Shown here one piece after another: positions 5,657 to 13,600 of a stretch of 14,921 bases of DNA. The notes beneath the pieces were generated by a model that had not been told where the DNA came from, made no database searches, and saw only the letters and a list, made by a program, of their open reading frames with translations. Source of the stretch: Candidatus Abyssobacteria bacterium SURF_5. GTDB lineage: Bacteria > Abyssobacteria > SURF-5. The stretch spans positions 1 through 14,921 of the forward strand of contig QZKU01000036.1 in assembly GCA_003598085.1 (NCBI GenBank). The letters run 5' to 3'. The position numbers and the translations under genes were made by a program. The first letter of the stretch is position 1; each line of letters opens with the position of its first letter.

Positions 5657-8377
5657 TCAGATGAGCTTACCTTGTTCAGTCGGTCTGGCTGTAGTCGCGA
5701 GTTTTACAATTTCCGGCCAGGCGACCACAAGGCCATTGTACGACAAAGCTTCCTTCGACCAACTATTCTTCTCGCAAATTTGGAACAGGCGGTAAGATAA
5801 TTCTCTGGCTGCCTCGCCCGCACCACTACCGAGCTTGCTAAGGAGCTCGGCTGCGCCACTCTCACCGGATTTTTCGAGAGAATATATTAGATGTTGAGTT
5901 ATCTCCCATACGGTCAAACGTTTATCCTTCGCAGGGTCCCAATCTTCTGGCAGTTCGTTCCGATCCAACAGCCGAACCTTTCCTCCACGGGAGAAAACCA
6001 CCCCCGCCTCCACGAGCCCGTTCACGGCTGTGTTCTTTGCTTTCGAAAGAGTCTCTGCATCCCCGTAAAGACCCTCTTTCATTCCATGCTGTTCGAACCA
6101 TGCGAGACACCATCGAGTATCCGTATCAAATTCTGCTTCTTGTTCGGAAAGCACTTCGTCAAGCGTTTGATTTATAAGGGAGAGTGCTGTTCGAACAGTC
6201 ATCCTTCCTCTTGACTCTATAACTTTGGAATATTGAGAAAATATGGCCATGCCAGGTCCAATCGAGGCTTGAGCAAGGTCCACTGGTGCCACATTCCCCT
6301 GTTGGAGATGCTTGAGCGCCGATGGTAGTTTACGTTTAAGTTCATTAAGTAGCTCCCGGCGACTACAATGAGGAGCTTCGAGAGAGCGCTTCCTAGCGAC
6401 AAGGACTATGGCCGAAGCCAATGCGTTGGCATCTTTCGCTACCGCTCGTGCTTTTTTTGTTGTCCGAACTGGCCAGGTTCCAGTAATTTGGAAACCTGCC
6501 TCAACAAGACCCTCAAGCATGGTCTCCCAACCAGTTGAAACACGGTTGCCTCCCTCCGGAGATTCACTACTTTCTTCCTCTTCCTCCTGCTTAAACGCGT
6601 AGTATATCGTGCAGGGGATTGACGGCTCAGCAGTCTGCAAAATTTCAGCAAATACATTTTGGAATCCATGCCGAAAGTGCTTTTCAGCAAGTTCTAATGA
6701 ACCGTGACGTGTGGGAGAGGCGATAAGCTCAGGACCTTTAGGAGTTAAGAGAGTTGCAAATGTATGTGGATCTATACTCTTCAATATCCGCCGCAGCCAG
6801 ACATAAAAGAAGTCAGCAAGGTCAGCATAGCTTATGTTGTCGTAGTAAGGAGGGTCGGTGGAAACTACAGGTGCGCTGCCAAAAGAAGGAGTTTCTTGCC
6901 GGGCATCGGCTTGTTTTACTCTAGCGGGATGAGCCTCGGTTGGAAGAGATTCAAGCGAAGAAGCAACCCATCCAGCCACAGCATCATAAGCCAGCTTTCC
7001 CTCAATGGGATTCGCCTCGCAAAAATCCCAAGCCATAGGAATCGCTTGACGTTGAAACAGGTGGCTCACGTTCTCATTTGTTGGGTTCCATGTCGTTAGA
7101 TTACTATGGTAATCTGTCATTCGAGAGAGCGCGCATGCCAGGTAAAAGGTTACTGCCTCGGCGTAAGCAGTATTCCCTTTCGCGTGTTCCAGGATGTGTT
7201 TTCGAGCATCGAGAATTATGTCGCAAAGTATGTCAAGTGCAACCAGTTGCCTTGGAGTGAACAAATCACCAATATTCTCCATGCCATAGACAGGAGGTTG
7301 AAAATTCCGGTGTTTCTTCGGCATCTCACAATCAGGTCGCCACTTTGGAGATGCTTGCCTTGCGGCTGAAATATGCTGATCACTGGGCGCATGGTAGAAT
7401 TTTCCTCGGTTACCCTCTGTAACAATTGCCATTAATCTGGTTCCCATATTTCCCTGCTTCGCTTGTTTGCGCACATAAGGAAATGGCATAGGATTCTTAC
7501 TCAGAAGGCAGGTCGCGCCTTTGCGGGAAACGGTTCCTTTGACCTCGGGGACTATCCCATTGGCGATATCAAACTCGAAATTGTTTCCCTTTCGATTAAC
7601 CTTCGGGAACACCCATACGTGTCGTTTTTTCCCGGCAAGTTTGAACGATCTAACCAAAGGAACCGCGGCGCCATTGCGCGATGGATCAGGACTTGGCACT
7701 GTCCTCGTCCAAAGCCAGGCAACTACAACATTGCCATCCGGCCCTTTGGGGTAGAGTTTCGACAATCGCTTCTGGGCTTCCTGGCAGACCCACTTCCCGT
7801 ACCAGCGAATGTCATCAGCAAGGCCAGTAGCACCTTTCCAGACAGTGCTGTGAAGAAGATTTTGATCATTTTGCGGATGGACCGGCGGGCTTCCGGAAAA
7901 GGTTGATGGAAACTCAAGAAGTCCCCGCTGGATAGTGACTGCCACAGGATTCAGGTCACTGCTCGTGACTTTAAGGCCAAGTCGCTGAGCTTCAAGTGGA
8001 ATACTTGCTCGTCCAGCAAACATATCCCAAAATTCGGGTGCCTTACCCTTGAACTGTTTGAGGATTATTTCTCTTGCCTTTTCTATAAGTTTCTCGTCAG
8101 TAGTTGCCTCCCAAGTTGCTAATTTAGCGACAAAATCAAGAAGCTCTCTACGTGCCCGTTGAGCTTCTTCGGTTTCAAGACCATTGCCAGGGTCATCAAT
8201 GAGTTGGGCGAACAGGATAGCGCGTGATACGGAGAGCGGAGTCCGTGCCCACCAGTTGTGAATGGCCCGCGGGTGGCCTTTAAGAAATGGATTTTCCGTT
8301 TCCGGCTTTGATCCTTCATTGATTGCCGCAAGCGGTAGCGCTACTTCAATAAGCTTTTTCGAGAAAGTATCAGTCAT
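5657..8377 (-). CDS. DUF1156 (COG1743) N6-adenine DNA methylase, 906 aa
   Basis: The N-terminal DUF1156 signature is clear: ALPLAAINEGS (13-23) and GHPRAIHNWWARTPLSVSRA (34-53). SAM-binding motif I is DMFAGRASIPLEA (118-130), with DLNPVA following (141-146). Catalytic motif IV is STDPPYYDN (506-514), typical of adenine-N6 amino-methyltransferases, in the motif I then IV order. The expected product is m6A in DNA, probably marking host DNA. Two features are odd. The residues where this family usually has zinc-ribbon CxxC pairs read PSPDPSRNG (228-236) and TCLLSKN (289-295), leaving a single cysteine. Also, the last glycine of the FxGxG loop is Ala124. The start ATG overlaps the preceding gene by 8 nt, so translation is likely coupled. 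Length fits full-length family members. Whether it is catalytically active cannot be decided from sequence. Confidence 0.93.
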   Translation of the reverse strand: MTDTFSKKLIEVALPLAAINEGSKPETENPFLKGHPRAIHNWWARTPLSVSRAILFAQLIDDPGNGLETEEAQRARRELLDFVAKLATWEATTDEKLIEKAREIILKQFKGKAPEFWDMFAGRASIPLEAQRLGLKVTSSDLNPVAVTIQRGLLEFPSTFSGSPPVHPQNDQNLLHSTVWKGATGLADDIRWYGKWVCQEAQKRLSKLYPKGPDGNVVVAWLWTRTVPSPDPSRNGAAVPLVRSFKLAGKKRHVWVFPKVNRKGNNFEFDIANGIVPEVKGTVSRKGATCLLSKNPMPFPYVRKQAKQGNMGTRLMAIVTEGNRGKFYHAPSDQHISAARQASPKWRPDCEMPKKHRNFQPPVYGMENIGDLFTPRQLVALDILCDIILDARKHILEHAKGNTAYAEAVTFYLACALSRMTDYHSNLTTWNPTNENVSHLFQRQAIPMAWDFCEANPIEGKLAYDAVAGWVASSLESLPTEAHPARVKQADARQETPSFGSAPVVSTDPPYYDNISYADLADFFYVWLRRILKSIDPHTFATLLTPKGPELIASPTRHGSLELAEKHFRHGFQNVFAEILQTAEPSIPCTIYYAFKQEEEEESSESPEGGNRVSTGWETMLEGLVEAGFQITGTWPVRTTKKARAVAKDANALASAIVLVARKRSLEAPHCSRRELLNELKRKLPSALKHLQQGNVAPVDLAQASIGPGMAIFSQYSKVIESRGRMTVRTALSLINQTLDEVLSEQEAEFDTDTRWCLAWFEQHGMKEGLYGDAETLSKAKNTAVNGLVEAGVVFSRGGKVRLLDRNELPEDWDPAKDKRLTVWEITQHLIYSLEKSGESGAAELLSKLGSGAGEAARELSYRLFQICEKNSWSKEALSYNGLVVAWPEIVKLATTARPTEQGKLI

Positions 8378-8843
8378 TCGTTAATGCCTCCTCGGGCGCC
8401 CATAGTGGCGGCACTCCAGGCAAAACCATTTCATCTATATATGAACATACCGCTGAGGCGGCTCCTCTAGGGGATTTGCAGGGCAAGCCGCCCATGGCGC
8501 GAAGAATATTTCTAACGACTTCATCTTCATTGACTAAACGCGGGAACATCTCCAGATTTATGAATTTTTCCCAGTCTTCCCGTGTTTCGGTGTCATGATC
8601 TTGGAATAGAGGCAATTGCGGCGTATACCTTTCGGCTAAATAGCGTCCGCATATTGCTTCCCAAACTGAGACCAAAGGCGTCATATCTGTAGCTTCCAAA
8701 TCCTGCAGCTTACCTATGGATTCACTTCTGATACAAAGTAATTCTGCAGAACGCAGAAATCGGCGGCGGCATTTCATGAAAAGAGAATAGAGAGCTTGGC
8801 CGGCCTGTTTTTGCTGGAGCCGCGCCAGTTCCTCAACAGTCAT
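8370..8843 (-). CDS. Unrecognised small protein between TOPRIM and methylase genes, 157 aa
   Basis: I do not recognise a family. The ATG at 8843 is chosen over the adjacent in-frame TTG at 8846 because AGAGGA lies seven bases before it. The N-terminal 60 residues look helical and basic (MKCRRRFLRSAELL). A proline-containing stretch, TPQLPLFQDHD, lies around residues 74-84, and a second helical part ends in LPGVPPLWAPEEAL. No catalytic motif, zinc site, signal peptide or membrane segment is evident. The gene starts 13 nt after the TOPRIM stop and its stop overlaps the methylase start by 8 nt, so it is embedded in the operon and probably made alongside the methylase. A structural adaptor, specificity factor or inhibitor would fit that position, but nothing in the sequence chooses among these. 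Confidence 0.78.
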   Translation of the reverse strand: MTVEELARLQQKQAGQALYSLFMKCRRRFLRSAELLCIRSESIGKLQDLEATDMTPLVSVWEAICGRYLAERYTPQLPLFQDHDTETREDWEKFINLEMFPRLVNEDEVVRNILRAMGGLPCKSPRGAASAVCSYIDEMVLPGVPPLWAPEEALTND

Positions 8844-8850
8844 CAAAATT

Positions 8851-8856
8851 TCCTCT
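8851..8856 (-). promoter_or_regulatory. Ribosome binding site for the 157-aa gene
   Basis: AGAGGA sits seven bases before the ATG at 8843 and lies in the short gap just before the TOPRIM stop codon region (8857-8859). It supports the ATG rather than the adjoining TTG as the start. Confidence 0.5.
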
Positions 8857-9468
8857 TTAACTCAGCAAACGACGCGCCCAGTTAACGAAAGCAATGGCAG
8901 CGGGACAATCATGAAGAAGATATTTCTTTGTTAAAGCTTCGCCCATACGAGTGCCGGGCTCTTCTTGCCAGGCTAGCCACGTATGGATTTCCGCTTTCGG
9001 CAAATATGTTGGTTTAAATAGCCTATGGTCGTCTGGTATTTCACTGACGTCATTCTTTGCCCGCGGCCAGAGGACATCTCCTTGCGGTATAAGATCCGCT
9101 ACGAAATCCTCGACCTTTCCTCTTTCTCTGTTATCGGGCATTACCCAGATTCCTACTCTTTTATCTTCTGCGACATCAATAATTGTTCCCTCTCCTACGG
9201 GGGCAACCGGAGCTTGAATGAACGGATATTGATCAGCCACTATGTGTAGCACCTTTTGCCAATTCCTTTTACAGTCTTCATCCGCATCAATGATTATACC
9301 AAGGTTTTGAAGGTCAGTTGCCTGCAATTCCTCGCCCAATGTATCACAGAGGTTCGTAAATCCTTGTTTATCTTTATAGTCGAAAAGGTAGCCAAGATTA
9401 TACTGAATAAGAAGATTTCTCACCACATGGCGATCATTTACACCTTCAAAAATCAGTCTGTTTGCCAT
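8857..9468 (-). CDS. DUF3226 TOPRIM-domain protein, 203 aa
   Basis: The first strand and loop, LIFEGVNDRHVV, place Glu8 where TOPRIM domains hold the catalytic glutamate. A hydrophobic strand then ends in IIIDADED, giving the metal-binding DxD (Asp61, Asp63). This layout and the ~200-residue length match DUF3226, a stand-alone TOPRIM family. TOPRIM domains of OLD nucleases cut DNA, whereas in PARIS (AriB) the TOPRIM protein acts as the effector released by its ATPase partner. The start ATG overlaps the stop of the upstream ATPase gene by one base (TAATG), so the two are translationally coupled and very likely form one complex. I infer the nuclease half of a split OLD-type pair. A tRNA, DNA or other target cannot be read from sequence. 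The C-terminus (about residues 165-203) has no recognised motif. Confidence 0.88.
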   Translation of the reverse strand: MANRLIFEGVNDRHVVRNLLIQYNLGYLFDYKDKQGFTNLCDTLGEELQATDLQNLGIIIDADEDCKRNWQKVLHIVADQYPFIQAPVAPVGEGTIIDVAEDKRVGIWVMPDNRERGKVEDFVADLIPQGDVLWPRAKNDVSEIPDDHRLFKPTYLPKAEIHTWLAWQEEPGTRMGEALTKKYLLHDCPAAIAFVNWARRLLS

Positions 9469-10598
9469 TATCTTATCTCTATATTTTCACCCAGAACAGT
9501 ATTCAGACGGTCTTCATCGAAAACAGCTGATCTGTATTCATCGTTCACAAACTCGACCCGATTTAAAACCCCGTCAATTGAAGTATCTTCCCGCGCAGCC
9601 GCATAAAACGCCTTTATGCATTCATAGCTATGGGAACTGGCAAATACCTGCACATTCAAGCGACGGGCAACTTTCAGAATATACTTCCAAAGAGATGGGA
9701 GTATGGAAAAATGAAGCCCATTTTCGATCTCATCCACCAGCAAAATTCCGTTCTGTGAATTCACTAGAGCCATTCCGATTCCAAAAAGTCGATTCATACC
9801 ATCACCAAGGCTTCGCAATGGAACGGGGGTGGCCGATCTCTCCGTTTTAAGGCGGACAGTAGGATAACCTGAGGAATTTGTACTTAGCACTGCGAAATCG
9901 TCCACCTCTGGTGATATAATCCGCATTGAATCGATAACATCCCGCTCGAGTTCTGTAAGTACCACTTGCCGCCAGAGATTCTCCATCTCCCTCGGGGCGA
10001 GCCCATTTGGACCAACGAAGACTGAATTAATAGTCAGTTCCAACATTGAGCGGGGCTGGAGTTCCCATCGCCGAGCGTGAACTTCAAAGTCCTCGTCGAG
10101 CATCATCATCCGCTGCAAAGAACCAATTTTAACAATCAGGGCCGGAATATCTTCCTCGTAAAGGTCATGGAATTCTGTTGGTCCTTCTGCCGAAGAGACT
10201 GACTGTTCTGCAGCGGCTTTCTTGCGATGGACACGTGCAATAGTAATTCTAAGACTGCTATCCGGCGCATTAATTGGACCAATTTCAATCGTGGAATCAA
10301 ATTGACCGATTTTTGGACGGTCGTGAAAGAGAGAACAGACCGATGGTTCTCCACCACCTCGAATTCCGCATTCGCCCTGAGGATACTCGATTGCTTCGTC
10401 ATGCGCTTGTAATATCTCCCGGAGTATTCTCGGGGAGCCCAAATTGGCATAAAGCCAAAGAGCTTCAAGAATCGTTGACTTGCCGACATTGTTTTTCCCG
10501 ACAAAAAGATTCACCTGTCCGAGGCGTTCCACGACCAGATGGTCAAACGTTCGAAACTGGCGGATTTCCAGATTTTCTAACTTTATAGGAGAAGCCAT
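9468..10598 (-). CDS. OLD/AAA_15-type ABC ATPase, 376 aa
   Basis: The N-terminus, LENLEIRQFRTFDHLVVERL, is the usual first strand pair of RecF/OLD-like ATPases. It is followed by Walker A VGKNNVGKST (33-42). The ABC signature region is RSLGDGMNRLF (262-272), Walker B is GILLVDEIENGLH (284-296) with Glu289/Glu291-type acids, and the switch histidine lies in FASSHSYECI (319-328). The middle part lacks the long coiled coil of SMC/RecN proteins, as expected for the AAA_15/AAA_21 group. There is no C-terminal TOPRIM domain: the chain ends at residue 376, and that activity is encoded by the next gene. AAGGGGA lies about eight bases before the ATG. The gene sits 34 nt after the helicase gene. I infer a sensor ATPase that holds or activates the TOPRIM partner, in the manner of PARIS AriA or a split GajA. 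The family is certain; the trigger is unknown. Confidence 0.92.
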   Translation of the reverse strand: MASPIKLENLEIRQFRTFDHLVVERLGQVNLFVGKNNVGKSTILEALWLYANLGSPRILREILQAHDEAIEYPQGECGIRGGGEPSVCSLFHDRPKIGQFDSTIEIGPINAPDSSLRITIARVHRKKAAAEQSVSSAEGPTEFHDLYEEDIPALIVKIGSLQRMMMLDEDFEVHARRWELQPRSMLELTINSVFVGPNGLAPREMENLWRQVVLTELERDVIDSMRIISPEVDDFAVLSTNSSGYPTVRLKTERSATPVPLRSLGDGMNRLFGIGMALVNSQNGILLVDEIENGLHFSILPSLWKYILKVARRLNVQVFASSHSYECIKAFYAAAREDTSIDGVLNRVEFVNDEYRSAVFDEDRLNTVLGENIEIR

Positions 10599-10632
10599 AG
10601 TTTTTTCCCCTTTTTATGTATATTATAAACTA

Positions 10633-13600
10633 TCAGCGTACCTGCCCACGTCGAAGTAGTTCTTTTAGATTGTAGTTCACACTGGTTACGCCAAAATCTG
10701 GCTCTTTCTGAAATGGTTGACTGACATATACAGGCGCATTTGCCCTTGCTCCTTCAACTTCGACAATAGCAAGAAGGAAATCATCAGGCTTATTAAGGGC
10801 CGTCAGAATCTCGTTTTTGGAGATAGTGACTGTAGCTGCGCCGCTGGCGCGACCCTTTACTTCAATGAAAAGCAGTTTTCCAGTATCAGGTATTGCTGAT
10901 TCCACGTCATATCCCAGATTCTGGTCGCTTACGTCGCGGGGATAGCGGCCAAGCTGGTGCTCTTTGGTGATTACTGCCTGCATCGCGATCTGTTCGATAC
11001 GTGCCGTTTCTTTAGCGAATATAGCTGGCTGCGTGTCGATTTCGCCTTTCAGGCTCCGCAGGAGATTGATTGGGGCGATTAAAGCTCCACCAATTACGAC
11101 CGGAGGCAATGGCGAAAGCCGCCGTTCCTGCTCCAAATCGTCCATGCGCTTCTTTAGCCGGGCCTCCAGTTCGTTAGCGCGCTCACGCGCCTTGCCGGAA
11201 TTGATTCTCGAGTTTGACTTTCCGACATTTTCCTGGGCCTTCAACTCTTCGGCTCGATGGTCCCAGTAGTTGATTTCCTTCGTGAGGCGGTCTTTCACTG
11301 CGGCCATAGTTTTTGCAATTAGTTCCTCGCGAAACCGCTTCACTTCGCCAAGGTGCTTTTGAACGAGATGTTCTATGGCAAAGGAAACTGCTTTATCTTC
11401 CACGTTTTCCTTGAGCCAGGAATCAGCGATGTTTGATCTGAGCAGCCTTTGTTCTTCTTCAGTGGCGGGACGGTAATCAAGATAAGGCGCATAGCCGGCC
11501 ATCCGGGTACGGCCGTGCGGCTGCATTTCGACAAACTGCAATTGGCGCGATGCAATGCGACGATTTCCCTGACGGTCTGAGCGGCCGTCCTGTATTGAAT
11601 GTTCAATGTAAAAAAGAGCACGCACGTCTTCGTCGCCTGTTTCTTTCTCATCAACGAGAATCGAACCTCTACGCAACAGGTCGCGGTATCTTTCGAGGAT
11701 GATATCTATTGTGGAATCCAGGAGCGGATGTCCCGGACAAACAAAGGCGGCCAGCGGCTTCCCGGGAACGCTTATCTCTTCCTTATGAAAGGTGATTCGT
11801 TCGTAACGGGTAAGAACAGGCGCCCCTGTTCCTATCTGCCGATCCCGGTTCCGAATGGTTGCGGGCACATGAGTGATCTCATATCGACGGGGCTCTCGTT
11901 CGCGAATTGTCCCGCCCAAAAGGCGAAAAGCTTCAATAAAGAAAGAGGCTATAAAATGAGGCTGCAATCGCCGAGCATCGGCTCGCTCCATGTCCTCTTT
12001 GATACGACGAACGGCCGCGGCATCCAGACATTCCCGCGACAACGCACAATCTGCCAACAACTGCTCTAGGCGGCTGCGGTCCACAACCTGGTCTACCACA
12101 CGGAAGAGTTTCTCGCGCACTTCCGGCTGTTCACCATAGCGAATCGCCTCAATGAGAAGGTCCCGAAGCGGCTTGTCCTGAAAGAGCTTCCCAAGAACAT
12201 CAAAAACTCTCCCCCCCAACGCCTTCCTCTGCTCATCTATTTTTTTTAGGAGTCGATGATAAACCTCACCCTCCCGTGTTTCCTCTGCAACCAGGTTCCA
12301 CAGATGGCAAACCTCCGTCTGACCGATGCGGTGGATTCGACCAAAGCGCTGCTCAATTCGGTTTGGGTTCCATGGCAGGTCGTAATTAACCATCAGATGC
12401 GCCCTCTGCAGGTTTATTCCCTCACCTGCCGCATCTGTCGCTACCAGGATTTGCACATCCTTGTCCTGAGTAAATTTCTCTTGGGTATTCCTGCGTTCCT
12501 CACGGCCCATCCCACCGTGGATAGACACAATTGCTTCAGGACGACCCAGCAACCCCGCAAGGCGGTCTGATAGATAATTCAACGTGTCGCGATGTTCCGT
12601 AAAGAGGATGAGCTTACGCCTATATCCCTGGGCATCGAACATCTCCGAATTGTTCTGCAGAAGCCTGGAAAGTTCCTCCCATTTCTTATCTAACTGGCTT
12701 TTGCGCACTTTCAGCGCCAAATCCTCGAGATGCTTCAGAGTGGCAATTTCCGCTTCAAGTTCAGCAATGGTTCGAGCGGCGGACGCTTGATCAACAACCG
12801 CCTCCTCGGTAGTTTCAACCTCTGCGTCGGGAGCATCGTCGAGATCGTGAATATCGTCCTCGGTGATGTTTGGCAATTCCCGGGTCGTATCCAGAGGGAG
12901 CTCGGAACCGCGTTTTACAATCTTTTCTTCTCGCAAGCGTTTCTCTAACCTCTCTCGACGACGCCGTAGGGACTGAAGGATTGCCTCGGGAGAAGAAGCT
13001 AGTCGACGTTGAAGAATGGTCAAAGCAAAGCCAACAAGGTTTTTCCGGCGTCCTTCACCTTCTGCCGCCAAGCGGTCAGCACGATTCATTTCATCTCGGA
13101 CATACTCTGTAACCGCGAAATAGAGCTTTGCTTCCAAGTCCGAGAGCTTATAAGAAACCGTATTCGCCCAACGCTCGGGAAAAAGAGGTTTGCCGTCAAA
13201 TTTCAGAAGGCCCTCTTTAGTGACTCGGCGCATGAGGTCTGAAGCATTCGCTGAATGTACTCCATCACGAAACCTGCCTTCGAATCGATCCGCGTCCAGC
13301 AGCGCCATGAATAACTGGAAATCTTCTTCTTTACCATTATGCGGAGTCGCAGTCATGAGCAGGAAATGGCGAGACAGTCTTCCGAGGACACGACCGAGTT
13401 TGTACCGCTTCGTTTCTTTTATTTCACCACTGAAGAAGGACGCGTGCATCTTATGAGCTTCATCCACAACAATTACGTCCCAATCCGTCTGATTCAGTTT
13501 GGCGATAATGTCATCACTCCGGCTCATAAGATCGAGGCGGCTGACAACCAGATTCTTTTCTCCGTACGGATTGCCCGTGCGCGATGCTTCAATGGTAGCC

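Noticed and set aside
8857-10598. Calling the ATPase and TOPRIM genes Gabija or PARIS
   Set aside because: There is no single-chain GajA or UvrD-type GajB, and the TOPRIM protein looks like DUF3226 rather than the DUF4435 of PARIS; only the general logic is shared.
11599-12069. 156-codon plus-strand open frame
   Set aside because: Antisense to the well-supported helicase gene with no recognisable motif.
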